A DNA stretch of 64,000 bases from JBCBKP01 sp038521625. GTDB lineage: Bacteria > Planctomycetota > Phycisphaerae > Phycisphaerales > UBA1924. Each line of letters opens with the position of its first letter. Positions within the stretch are counted from its first letter, which is position 1. Below, in pieces: positions 36,248 to 45,059 of this stretch. The translations under genes were made by a program, and so were the position numbers. The stretch lies in assembly GCA_038521625.1 (NCBI GenBank), contig JBCBKP010000002.1, positions 1 through 64,000 on the forward strand. Direction: 5' to 3'. The notes under the pieces were generated by a model. It saw only the letters and a list, made by a program, of their open reading frames with translations, was not told where the DNA came from and ran no database searches.

Positions 36248-36519
36248 GCGACGGGATCCCGCCGGGCGAGGGCCGTCTCGATGGACTTCTTGATCGGCCC
36301 CCAAGGGGCGCCGGGCTCGCGGTTGACCGAGACGAACGTGTTGTGGATCAGGAGGCTTCTGACGCCCTGGATCCCGAAGAGCTCGATCGCCAGCTCGTCG
36401 CCGGCCTCGTTCGCCTGGGTCGCGTTGAAGTACGAGCGGATGGTGGTGCTCAGCGTCCCGTCGACGGCGCACTTGATCGCGTCGGGGTTGGGGGTCTGCT
36501 CGAAGCTCGTCACTCGCAA
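36244..36519 (-). CDS. Nfu/NifU N-terminal domain protein
   Basis: This 91-aa protein matches the Nfu N-terminal domain: QTPNPDAIKCAVDG, a central ELAIELFGIQGVRSLLIHNTF and a C-terminal strand and helix. That domain accompanies iron-sulfur scaffold proteins but here lacks the C-terminal CxxC cluster domain, so it probably serves as a helper or targeting module. The start is TTG at 36519 with GGAGG 9 bases upstream; GTG at 36513 is possible. It overlaps the mutY start (TTGA), linking it to an iron-sulfur enzyme. Confidence 0.8.
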   Translation of the reverse strand: MRVTSFEQTPNPDAIKCAVDGTLSTTIRSYFNATQANEAGDELAIELFGIQGVRSLLIHNTFVSVNREPGAPWGPIKKSIETALARRDPVA

Positions 36520-36636
36520 CGGGGCGTTCCTCCGGTCGTCGATCGCGCCGGTCCCGATATTGACCGTTCGGGGGCGGATCGTCCGAACGTACGATCAATC
36601 GGAGACCGCCGCGCGGTGGTCGCGCCCGGAGCCCGC

Positions 36637-37560
36637 ATGTTCATCGAGCAATTCGGAGATCTCTTCGAACGCCTCGCGTCGTACGCCCCCTGGGCGATCG
36701 CGATCGAGCTGCTCCTGATCTGGGTCGTGATCTACGCGGTCGTTCGGTTTTTGCAAGGAACGCGGGCGGCCGGGGCGATCCGGATCCTGATCGTCTCGCT
36801 GATCGTGTTCACGGTCGCGATGCGGGCGCTCGGCGCGCAGGAGCTGCTGCCGCGGCTGGACTATCTGTACGAGCGGACGCTGGCGCTGCTCGCGATCGCG
36901 CTGATCGTGGTCTTCCAGCCCGAGCTGCGTCGCGCGATCCTGAAGCTGGGCGACACGCAGCTGCGCGGCTCGGGTGCCGAGGGCGTCGCGCGCGTCGCGG
37001 CGGAGGTCGCCGAGGCGTGCGGGTACCTGGCGAAGAACAACTTCGGGGCGATCCTCGCGATCGAGCGTTCGAGCACGCTGGCGAACCTAGCCGAGGCCGG
37101 GACGCGTCTCGACGCGACGCTGACCAGCCGGCTGATCCAGACGATCTTCTGGCCGGGCTCGGCGTTGCACGATCTGGCGGTGATCGTGCGGTCGGGGCGC
37201 GTCGCCGCGGCGGGCGTGCAGCTGCCGCTGGCCGACCCGGAGGACATGCCCAGCCCGCAGCTGGGCTCGCGTCACCGCGCGGCGGTCGGGCTGAGCAAGG
37301 AGACCGACGCGATCGTGGTCGTCGTCAGCGAGGAGACGGGGCTGATGCGGATCGCCGAGCGCGGGCGGCTGAGCCAGTCGTACGAGCGCGAAGAGCTGGA
37401 GCGCCAGCTTCGGCTCCGTCTGGGTGACCGGGGCCCGACCGAGCCGACGGGCGAGCCGGCGGGCGAGGATCCGGGCGAGGACGATTCCGGCCTCAGCGAC
37501 GAGGGCATCGAGGACGGGCCGCGGTCCGATGACGCGGGCGAACGGAGGGATGTCGCGTGA
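36637..37560 (+). CDS. cdaA: Diadenylate cyclase (CdaA type)
   Basis: This 307-aa membrane enzyme makes c-di-AMP from ATP. Three TM segments (about 19-40, 46-64, 82-94) precede the DAC domain. The RHR motif is GSRHRAAVG (212-214). The normal DGA motif is DLA at 179-181 (LHDLAVIV): the Asp stays but Gly is Leu. The Pro/Glu/Asp-rich tail of about 60 residues is an unusual addition. The cdaR-like gene overlaps its stop by four bases (GTGA). It is divergent from the nfu-like gene with a 117-base shared region. Confidence 0.88.
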   Translation: MFIEQFGDLFERLASYAPWAIAIELLLIWVVIYAVVRFLQGTRAAGAIRILIVSLIVFTVAMRALGAQELLPRLDYLYERTLALLAIALIVVFQPELRRAILKLGDTQLRGSGAEGVARVAAEVAEACGYLAKNNFGAILAIERSSTLANLAEAGTRLDATLTSRLIQTIFWPGSALHDLAVIVRSGRVAAAGVQLPLADPEDMPSPQLGSRHRAAVGLSKETDAIVVVVSEETGLMRIAERGRLSQSYEREELERQLRLRLGDRGPTEPTGEPAGEDPGEDDSGLSDEGIEDGPRSDDAGERRDVA

Positions 37561-38738
37561 GCGCCGCGGCCGCACCGAGCGCCGGGATCCGCGGGCTCCG
37601 CACCGTTGTTCTCACGACCGCGCTGACGCTGCTCGTCTGGATGCTCGCCGAGGCGCGGACGCTCCAGTCCCGGCGTGTGGAGGTCTTCGTCGAGTTGAGG
37701 CCCGGGGCCGCGGACCGGGACCTGCGGGTCTCGCCGGGTGAGACGTGGGACGGGTTCGTCGAGCTCGAGCTGCGTGGCCCGACCGCGGAGCTGCTGACGC
37801 TCGAGGATCGGCTCAAGGAACAGAACCTGGTGCTCACGCTGGGCGAGCAGATCCCGTTCAGCCGCGGAATCAACGAGATCGACCTCCGTGACGCGGTCCG
37901 GGCCGCACAGGTCTTCGTCGACGGGACGGTGACGGTCGACAGGGTCTCGCCCGATGGGGTCGAGCTGCAGATGGACGAGCTGGTCACCCGGGCGCTGCCG
38001 GTGGTGATCGACGCCGGCGTCGACCTGGCCTCCCCGGCCACGACCGATCCGCCGGAGGTCAGCATCCGATGCCCGTCCGAGCTGCTCGAGTTCCTGCCCG
38101 ACCGGCTGGTCGCGCGTGTCTCGCGCGAGGCTCTCGAGGGGTTGCGCCCCGGCGTCGCCCATTCGGTGCAGGGGGTCCCGGTGTCCGCGCTGTTCCCGGT
38201 CGGGGTGGGGCCGTGGGCGGTGACGTACGAGCCCTCGCGGGTCGCGGTCACGCTCGAGCTGCGCAGCGAGACCGATTCGATGCTCGTGCCGGCGGTCCCG
38301 GTCCGGCTGCTGCTGGCGCCGGAGGCGGTCGGTCGTTGGAGCGTTGAGATCAGCGACGACGACCGGTTCATCCGGGATGTCCGCCTGTCCGGTCCGGCGG
38401 CGGTGATCGACCGCCTGCGCGAGCAGGAGTTCGTGCCGACGGCGATCGTGCGCCTGACCGCCCCGATGCTCGAGGCCGGCGCGGGCGAGGCGGAGGTCCG
38501 TCTGATCGAGCTGCCCAGCCGGGTCAGCCGCCCGTTCGAGAGCTACCGCGTCCGGTACCGGGCCGAGCGGATCCTGGACCCGTCACTGGTCCAGCCGGCG
38601 GGCCCGCAGCGCCAGCCGGAGGATCCGGGCGAGCGCGACCCGGGCGAGGGGCCGGCTCCGGACGCGCTGCAACCCCCGGCGGGGCCTTCGGATGCCGAAC
38701 CGTCCGAGGGCGTGCCGCCGATCGCGCCCGGGCGCTGA
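37557..38738 (+). CDS. cdaR: CdaR/YbbR-like regulator of diadenylate cyclase
   Basis: A 393-aa protein with one N-terminal TM segment (about 15-32). YbbR-type beta-domains follow, facing outside, and a Pro/Glu-rich C-terminal tail of about 60 residues. YbbR proteins bind and modulate CdaA. Sequence support is moderate (RVEVFVELRPGAADRDLRVSPGE and related strands), but context is strong: the GTG at 37557 overlaps the cdaA stop. glmM, the usual third gene of the locus, is absent. Confidence 0.8.
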   Translation: MSAAAAPSAGIRGLRTVVLTTALTLLVWMLAEARTLQSRRVEVFVELRPGAADRDLRVSPGETWDGFVELELRGPTAELLTLEDRLKEQNLVLTLGEQIPFSRGINEIDLRDAVRAAQVFVDGTVTVDRVSPDGVELQMDELVTRALPVVIDAGVDLASPATTDPPEVSIRCPSELLEFLPDRLVARVSREALEGLRPGVAHSVQGVPVSALFPVGVGPWAVTYEPSRVAVTLELRSETDSMLVPAVPVRLLLAPEAVGRWSVEISDDDRFIRDVRLSGPAAVIDRLREQEFVPTAIVRLTAPMLEAGAGEAEVRLIELPSRVSRPFESYRVRYRAERILDPSLVQPAGPQRQPEDPGERDPGEGPAPDALQPPAGPSDAEPSEGVPPIAPGR

Positions 38739-38869
38739 TTTCGCGGCCGGCCCGACCTACCGTTGTCGCCCCCGCGAAGCGGGCCCGCCGTCCGGCCCGG
38801 CAGCAGCGGTTCCGGCCCGACGAGACGACACCGACCCCCTCTTCCGCGAACGCAGCCAGGAGCACCCTC

Positions 38870-40450
38870 GTGAAGATCAAGACCGACGAGATCGCCAGCG
38901 TCATCAAGCAGGAGATCGAGCAGTACGCGGGCGAGCTCGAGGTCAGCGAGGTCGGGCGCGTGGTCGAGGTCGGCGACGGCATCGCCCGCATCTACGGGCT
39001 CTCGAAGGCGATGGCGGGCGAGCTGCTCGAGTTCGAGACCTCCGAGGGCTCGGTGATGGGCCAGGTGTTCAACCTCGAGCTCGACACCGTCGGCGCGGTC
39101 ATCTACGGCGACTACCTCTCCGTGAAGGAGGGCGACATCGTCAAGAGCACGGGTCGCCTGCTCGACGTCCCGGTGGGCGAGGCGCTGCTCGGGCGTGTGG
39201 TCAACCCGCTTGGCGAGACGCTCGACGACGGGCGGGCGCTGGCCGACACCGAGCGCCGCCTGGTCGACATCATCGCGCCGGGCATCGCAGACCGCCAGCC
39301 GGTGCACGAGCCGCTGCAGACCGGCATCAAGGCCGTGGACTCGATGATCCCGATCGGCCGCGGCCAGCGTGAGCTGATCATCGGCGACCGCAAGACCGGC
39401 AAGACGGCGGTCGCGGTGGACACGATCATCAACCAGAAGCAGTACTGGGGGACCGAGGACGCGGTGGTCTGCGTCTACGTCGCGGTCGGCCAGAAGGAGT
39501 CGACGGTCGCCGGCGTGGTCGAGACGCTGAAGAAGCACGGCGCGATGGAGTACACCATCGTCGTCAACGCGGCCAGCTCGGACCCGGCCCCGATGCAGTA
39601 CATCGCGCCCTACACGGGCTGCGCGATGGGCGAGCACTTCATGTGGTCGGGCAAGAGCGGCAAGAAGCTCGCCAGCGGCGCCCCCTACCCGAAGCACGCG
39701 CTGCTGATCTACGACGACCTGTCGAAGCAGGCGGTCGCGTACCGCCAGATGTCGCTGCTACTCCGTCGCCCGCCGGGCCGCGAGGCGTACCCGGGCGACG
39801 TGTTCTACCTGCACAGCCGCCTGCTGGAGCGGGCGACGAAGCTGAGCGACGAGAACGGCGGGGGCACGCTGACGGCGCTGCCGATCATCGAGACGCAGGA
39901 GGGCGACGTCTCGGCGTACATCCCGACCAACGTGATCTCGATCACCGACGGCCAGATCTACCTCGAGCCCGACCTGTTCTACAAGGGCGTGCGCCCGGCC
40001 ATCAACGTCGGCATCTCGGTCTCCCGCGTGGGCGGCGCCGCGCAGATCAAGGCGATGAAGAAGATCGCGGGCTCGCTGCGTCTCGACCTCGCCGCCTTCC
40101 GCAACCTCGAGGCGTTCGCCCAGCTCGGCACCGAGCTCGACGCCGCGACGCAGCGCGAGCTGGACCGCGGCGCCCGCATGGTCGAGCTGCTGAAGCAGCC
40201 GCAGTACGTGCCGTTCGACGTGGTCGACCAGGTGCTCTCGATCTACTCGGCGTCGAAGGGGTACCTCGACGACATCGCGATCGAGCACGTGGCGGAGTTC
40301 GAGGCGGGGCTGCTGAACTACTTCAGCACGTCGGCCAAGGGCGTGCGTGACGAGCTGGCGCAGAAGAAGGCGCTGGACGACGAGCTGAACAAGAAGATCG
40401 ACGAGGCGATCCGCACGTTCAAGAGCGGGTTCAAGCCGGCCGAGGGCTGA
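38870..40450 (+). CDS. atpA: F1 ATP synthase alpha subunit
   Basis: This 526-aa F1 subunit has the P-loop GDRKTGKTA, the alpha-specific ALLIYDDLSKQAVAYRQMSLLLRRPPGREAYPGD and the arginine-finger region NVGISVSRVGGAAQ. The start is GTG at 38870 with CAGGAG 7 bases upstream. Codons end mostly in C, a sign of high expression. No other atp gene is on either side: upstream is cdaR and downstream a secreted protease. This differs from the usual atpHAGDC order. Confidence 0.97.
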   Translation: MKIKTDEIASVIKQEIEQYAGELEVSEVGRVVEVGDGIARIYGLSKAMAGELLEFETSEGSVMGQVFNLELDTVGAVIYGDYLSVKEGDIVKSTGRLLDVPVGEALLGRVVNPLGETLDDGRALADTERRLVDIIAPGIADRQPVHEPLQTGIKAVDSMIPIGRGQRELIIGDRKTGKTAVAVDTIINQKQYWGTEDAVVCVYVAVGQKESTVAGVVETLKKHGAMEYTIVVNAASSDPAPMQYIAPYTGCAMGEHFMWSGKSGKKLASGAPYPKHALLIYDDLSKQAVAYRQMSLLLRRPPGREAYPGDVFYLHSRLLERATKLSDENGGGTLTALPIIETQEGDVSAYIPTNVISITDGQIYLEPDLFYKGVRPAINVGISVSRVGGAAQIKAMKKIAGSLRLDLAAFRNLEAFAQLGTELDAATQRELDRGARMVELLKQPQYVPFDVVDQVLSIYSASKGYLDDIAIEHVAEFEAGLLNYFSTSAKGVRDELAQKKALDDELNKKIDEAIRTFKSGFKPAEG

Positions 40451-40574
40451 GCGCGTCGCGATCGCTAGGGAGCTCCCTCGCGCGGGCTGCGGATCGCGGA
40501 TCGCGGTGTCGGGAATGCCTCAAAAACTCGGTCTATCGGCGGCTTCAAGCGTTTTATCCGAGTGCGTGGGTTTG

Positions 40575-40580
40575 TACGCT
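40575..40580 (+). promoter_or_regulatory. -10-like TACGCT before protease 1
   Basis: TANNNT hexamer 6 bases before the ATG at 40587. Confidence 0.5.
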
Positions 40581-40586
40581 CTGGCC

Positions 40587-42731
40587 ATGTGTGCGCCGAA
40601 TCAGAGCAAGAGTTTCCTGCTGTCCCTCGCCTTCGGGCTCGCGGCCACCTCGGGCGGCGTCGCGTCCGCGCAATCTTCAGACCGGTCTCCGGGCTCGTCC
40701 GCGGACGTCGTGATCCCGCTCGGCCTGCTCGAGGCGGCCAGCGACGCGAACGACGCGGGCACCCGCGGCGTTGCGGCCCCTGTAGAGCTGAGGTTGGGCG
40801 CGGAGCGGTTCCTGGTGAAGCCCTCACGCGGCATCGCCACCAGCGGGGACCTCTACCGTCGCTCTTTCAGCGGTCCTCTGGAGGGTGAGCCCGGGACGTT
40901 CGTGCTCGCGGAGGTCAACGGCCAGGTCTCCGGCGGCGTCTGGACGCCCCGCGGGACGTTCGTGATGCGCCCGACCGGCCGGTCCACGCCCGACGGTCGG
41001 CCGATCGCGGAGCTCTTCGATCCGAAGGCGAACCCGCAGACGACCTGCCGCGTCGCGCAGCTCTCGCCCGAGGCGCGCACGATCCTGCGGCAGCGGCACG
41101 AGGAGCGCCTCGCGCTCGAGGCGGATGCCGCCGACGGCGGTGCGCGTTCGGGCGAGCCGGACTCGCCCTGGATCCGGCTGCTGGTGATGCTGTCGGCCTC
41201 GGGCTCGGGCAGCTCGTCGGGGTTCGACCGGAACTCGGCCGAGGCGGTCGCGGCGGTCGAGGCCATGAACGCCGCGATGGCCCAGTCGGGCGTGCCCGGC
41301 GTCTTGCTGCAGATCGCGGGCATGTACCCGGCCACCGACTACGAGCGCTGGGGGGACATGGACTCCTGGCTCGGTCGTTTGACCGCGAAGTACGACGGCG
41401 ACTTCGACGAAGCTCACCGTCTCCGCGATGCGCTCGACGCGGATCTGGTCGCGCTGCTGTCGCCGCCGGACCCGTCGTACTTCGCGGGCGGGATCGCCTT
41501 CTACTCGGTCGACGGCGACCCGAACGATCTCACGGGATTCTTCAGCCTGCCGGAGCGCGGCTTCTCGGTGACCGAGCTCGACATCGCCCTCTCGGATCTG
41601 GTGCTCGCGCACGAGATCGGTCACAACTTCGGGCTCGCGCACGACATCTACAACACGAGCAGCCCGAGGCAGCCGTACGGGCACGGCTACACGTTCCGGG
41701 GCACCAGCGGCGTGCTCTACCGCACGATCATGGCGTACCCGCCGGGCCAGCTGGTCGGGCTCTTCTCGAACCCGCAGATGAAGTTCGCGGGCGTGCCGTT
41801 CGGCTACCCGGGGATCGCCCAGAACGCTCAGCTGATGAACTTCACGGCGTCGCACATCATCTCCCACCGCATCGGCATGGGGCCGACCGAGGACTGCGAC
41901 GCGAACGGCGAGTTCGACGAGGTCGAGATCGCGCTCGATCCCTCGCTCGACGCCGATCAGGACGGCATGCTCGACGCGTGCGAGGTGGCCGCCGGGCTCG
42001 CGGTCGACTGCAACCTGAACGGCGTGGCCGACCACGCGGAGATGCGTCCGTTCGTGCTCGAGAACGTCGGCCCGGTGCCGCTCTACGGCTCCGGCCTGTC
42101 GAGCAGGATGTCGCTCTACGACATGCCCGAGCCGGCCGGCGACGTGACTCTCCGCGTGCAGGGCTTCGGCGGCTTCGGCAGCTCGAGCGAGTACCTGGAC
42201 GTCTACATCGACGGCCAGTATGTCACGCGGGTGTTCGATTACTCGAACTACGACTGCGACCCCGACGCCCAGATCGACACGTTCACCGTCTCCAAGAGCC
42301 AGTTCATGAGCTACGGCTCGCGGGTGGACATCGCGTTCCAGCCGTCGTCGAACTTCTTCCCCGGCGATTGCTACGGCTCGATCGACTTTGCGGGCGTCCA
42401 GGTCGAGTACAGCGCGATCGATCGCACGGTCGATGCCGACGGCGACGGGCAGATGGACAACTGCGTCATCGAGCCGCCTCCTCCTCCTCCTCCTCCTCCT
42501 CCGCCGCCCCCCCCGCCGCCTCCGCCCCCGCCCCCGGTCGGGGCGTGCAGCCTCGCGGACCTCGCCGATCCGTATGGCGTGATGAGCCAGCTCGACGCGT
42601 TGCGGTTCCGGGAGTTGTTCTTTTCGCTGGATCCGGCGATCGCGCCGTTCGCGGCCCCGCACGACGTCGTGAGCCAGGCGGACGTCCTCGAGTTCATCGA
42701 CATGTTCTTCGAGGGGTGCCCGCCGGGCTGA
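40587..42731 (+). CDS. Secreted metzincin-like protease with GC-type dockerin (paralog 1)
   Basis: A 714-aa protein. A signal peptide (to about 29, GGVASAQ) is followed by a propeptide-like region with one Cys (TTCRVAQL). The reprolysin-like catalytic domain has zinc motif HEIGHNFGLAH (H342, H346, H352) and Met-turn TIMAYPP. Next come DxDxNG-type calcium-binding repeats (DCDANGEFDEVE; DCNLNGVADHAE), a beta-sandwich domain and a linker of about 22 consecutive prolines. The C-terminal GC-type dockerin has two half-repeats and ends FFEGCPPG. The start at 40587 is set by TACGCT and by the signal peptide. Function: probably extracellular or cell-surface proteolysis. Confidence 0.88.
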   Translation: MCAPNQSKSFLLSLAFGLAATSGGVASAQSSDRSPGSSADVVIPLGLLEAASDANDAGTRGVAAPVELRLGAERFLVKPSRGIATSGDLYRRSFSGPLEGEPGTFVLAEVNGQVSGGVWTPRGTFVMRPTGRSTPDGRPIAELFDPKANPQTTCRVAQLSPEARTILRQRHEERLALEADAADGGARSGEPDSPWIRLLVMLSASGSGSSSGFDRNSAEAVAAVEAMNAAMAQSGVPGVLLQIAGMYPATDYERWGDMDSWLGRLTAKYDGDFDEAHRLRDALDADLVALLSPPDPSYFAGGIAFYSVDGDPNDLTGFFSLPERGFSVTELDIALSDLVLAHEIGHNFGLAHDIYNTSSPRQPYGHGYTFRGTSGVLYRTIMAYPPGQLVGLFSNPQMKFAGVPFGYPGIAQNAQLMNFTASHIISHRIGMGPTEDCDANGEFDEVEIALDPSLDADQDGMLDACEVAAGLAVDCNLNGVADHAEMRPFVLENVGPVPLYGSGLSSRMSLYDMPEPAGDVTLRVQGFGGFGSSSEYLDVYIDGQYVTRVFDYSNYDCDPDAQIDTFTVSKSQFMSYGSRVDIAFQPSSNFFPGDCYGSIDFAGVQVEYSAIDRTVDADGDGQMDNCVIEPPPPPPPPPPPPPPPPPPPPPVGACSLADLADPYGVMSQLDALRFRELFFSLDPAIAPFAAPHDVVSQADVLEFIDMFFEGCPPG

Positions 42732-42744
42732 CGGGCCCTTCGTG

Positions 42745-42750
42745 TAGGCT
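42745..42750 (+). promoter_or_regulatory. -10-like TAGGCT before the gene remnant
   Basis: TANNNT hexamer 6 bases before the ATG at 42757, preserved although the gene is broken. Confidence 0.4.
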
Positions 42751-42756
42751 CGTGCC

Positions 42757-42866
42757 ATGAGCACCAGCGAGATGGGGATCGTGTTGGCGGCGGTCTGTGT
42801 CGCCGCGGCGGGGGGGCGTCAGCGCAGCCGCTGGTCTCGGAGTTCGCGGCTTCGAGCGAGGGCTGA
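42757..42866 (+). pseudogene. Truncated duplicate of the laminin-B/dockerin gene
   Basis: ATG 42757 begins a signal-peptide-like frame (MSTSEMGIVLAAVCVAAAGG). At the G6 run (42811-42816) the frame shifts. Positions 42816-42865 match 44159-44208 in 48 of 50 bases, encoding ASAQPLVSEFAASSEG. A TGA (42864-42866) then stands where the other copy has TGG. Nothing homologous follows. It is a recent partial duplicate of the gene at 44102 that is no longer coding. Confidence 0.7.
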
Positions 42867-43055
42867 GCGCGTACTGAGCGACGCGGGCATCCTATGTGCG
42901 TCAACGTCGCGTCCGAGAAGTCGTGAACTCGGTCGGGGCTGACTTCGTCGGGTTCGCGTCAGTGCAAGCGAGCCGGATCTTTTGCTTGGCGCGTGGCCGA
43001 CTTCTCGATTAGATTTGTTCTCTGACGTCGGGTCCGATTCAGCGGAGCGAGATTG

Positions 43056-44033
43056 ATGGATCTGAAGGTGCTGAGCATTTTCTGTGTCGCGGCTGTGGGG
43101 ATCCACCAGGCCGCCGGCCAGGAGTTCTTCTCGGTCGATCCGGACACCGATGAGTTGGTACGGCTGAACGCGGCCGATGGCTCGGTGACGGCGGTTGGGC
43201 CGATCGGATTCGACTTTGCCAACGCTGATCTCGTGGCATTGAACGGCCAGCTCTGGGCCATCGGATTCGATCTGGCGCGGGACGGCCGGTTTTTGATCCG
43301 GATTGATCACACCACGGGTGCCGCGGTATCGGTCGTGCAGATCACGGACTCGCTTGGCCCGTCGAGGCTTGTTGAGGGCGTGGCCGCTGCGGCCGAAGGA
43401 GACGCGTTCATCGTGTCATATTCGGCACAGATGGCGTTCGATTTCGATTCGGAGACACTCGGTCGAATGAACACGGACGGTGTCATCACGTCCATCGGGG
43501 CGCCCGCCGCCTCGCAGTCACGCCCCGTCGATATCGACGGGCTGCAGCTGCTGCCGAGCGGAGCGTTCTTTGCCGTTGACGGCGTGACAGCGCCTTTCAA
43601 TTTCAATGAGTTCTACACACTGTCCTCGACCACGAGCCCGTTGACGTCCGTGTTGACGTCGAGCCACTCGGCGGAGCTCACTGGCGTCGATGATTTCGCG
43701 TTCGACGGCGGCTTTGTCTGGCTGGTGGATTTCGTGCTGGCCGATCTGATCGCGCTCGATCCCTCGGACGCTTCGATCTCATCCTCTATCCCCCTGAGCG
43801 CCGTGCCCGCGGGAGGGTTTCGGGGGCTTGAGGTCGCCACGGGCTTGATCTGCAGCCCGGTCGACTTCGCGGCCCCGTGGGGTGTAATCAGTCAGGGGGA
43901 TGTCGCGGTGTTCGTCGATCTGTTCTTTCAGGCTGACAGCCGGGTGACTTCGCTCGCTGAGCCACTCGATGTCGCGAGCCAAGCGGACGTCGCCGAGTTC
44001 GTGCGCCTGTTCTTCGAGGGCTGCCCGTCGTAG
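43056..44033 (+). CDS. Secreted GC-type dockerin protein, no recognised catalytic domain
   Basis: A 325-aa protein: signal peptide (to about 21, HQAAGQ), then a repeat-rich beta region resembling a propeller or sugar/protein-binding fold (FFSVDPDTDELVRLNAADGS; LARDGRFLIRIDHTTGAAV). The dockerin has two half-repeats (WGVISQGDVAVFVDLFF; VASQADVAEFVRLFFEGCP). AGCGGAGCGAG precedes the ATG at 43056. Codon choice is less GC-ending than its neighbours, suggesting a different origin or lower expression. The domain is not identified. Confidence 0.75.
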   Translation: MDLKVLSIFCVAAVGIHQAAGQEFFSVDPDTDELVRLNAADGSVTAVGPIGFDFANADLVALNGQLWAIGFDLARDGRFLIRIDHTTGAAVSVVQITDSLGPSRLVEGVAAAAEGDAFIVSYSAQMAFDFDSETLGRMNTDGVITSIGAPAASQSRPVDIDGLQLLPSGAFFAVDGVTAPFNFNEFYTLSSTTSPLTSVLTSSHSAELTGVDDFAFDGGFVWLVDFVLADLIALDPSDASISSSIPLSAVPAGGFRGLEVATGLICSPVDFAAPWGVISQGDVAVFVDLFFQADSRVTSLAEPLDVASQADVAEFVRLFFEGCPS

Positions 44034-44101
44034 GCACTTGGCCCGATGGCGACGCCGCTGGCGACCGGTAGACTCGGTGCTTCGTCCTCCGGGAGATCCC
44101 C

Positions 44102-44878
44102 ATGCGCAGAGTTCTGGGAGTGTTCGCGCCCGCGTTTTCGGGCGCGGTGGTCGCGGGGGCGTCGGCGCAGCCGCTCGTCTCGGAGTTCGCGGCTTCGAGC
44201 GAGGGCTGGTCGGTCCAGACGCGCCGGAGCCCGGCGAGCGGCCTCGCGCTGTTCGCGCCATACCTGGTCGACTAAGTCGGCTCGGGCGGTGATCCCGAGG
44301 GGTACATCTCCGAGGTAGATCCCGACGGGCAGTGGAGCTTCTTCGTCGCGCCGGGGGCCTGGATGGGCGACCGGTCGTCGTTCGTGGGGCGCGCGCTCCG
44401 GTACTCGATCCGGACCGACGCCGACAGCTTCCCCAACGGGCGGCTCGTGGAGCTCTATGGCGACAGCGGCCAGATCATCTCGGCGGACGTCGGCGTCCCG
44501 CCCGTGAACGTCTGGGTCGAGCGGCGTGTCGATCTGGCCGAGGGATCGTGGTTCGTCGGCCCGACCGGCGGTGGCACGCTCGCGACGGCGGGTCAGATCG
44601 CTGGGGTTCTGGGCGACCTCGAGCGGATGCTCGTCGGGATGGAATTCGGGGGCGACTCCGGCGAGGAGGTCGTCGATCTCGACAGCGTGGCGTTAGGGAT
44701 CTGCCGTATCGACTTCGCGGCGCCGTGGGGCGTGCTCAGCCAGACGGACGTGGCGGTGTTCGTCGATCTGTTCTTCGGGGCCGACCCGTTCGTCGCGGCG
44801 CTCGCGGCCCCCGATGATGTGGTCAGCCAGGCGGACGTGGCCGCGTTCGTCGATCTCTTCTTCGCCGGCTGCCCGTAG
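44102..44878 (+). pseudogene. Laminin-B-like GC-dockerin gene interrupted by a stop codon
   Basis: The ATG at 44102 (GGGAG upstream) starts a signal peptide (to GASAQ) and a laminin-B-like domain. Recognisable parts are SEFAASSEGWS, GGDPEGYISEVDPDGQWSFFVAPG and GDRSSFVGRALRYSIRTD. A dockerin ending DLFFAGCP follows. One in-frame TAA at 44273-44275 (codon 58, after YLVD) breaks it; all other codons to 44878 are open and in the same frame. The break is a single nonsense change, so it is either recent, a sequence error, or tolerated by readthrough. A downstream restart at ATG 44363 would lack the signal peptide. Confidence 0.75.
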
Positions 44879-45059
44879 CGCTGTCCCGCCGCGTGCTTAG
44901 ATTGCGCTCGACACATCGAAGACCGAGGATTCCGCGTGAGACGCGGGGCGTGGCGCTCGCTCACACCCCGCCAACGGTGCCGTTCGCGCGCCGAGCTCTG
45001 TTCTGAGCATCGCCCGTTCTGGGCTGAAAGCACATCGCGCTTTGAAAGGAGTGCATGCC

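Noticed and set aside
44363..44878. Independent gene starting at ATG 44363
   Set aside because: It is in frame with the ATG at 44102 and is the downstream part of the same laminin-B domain; no promoter or SD site precedes it.
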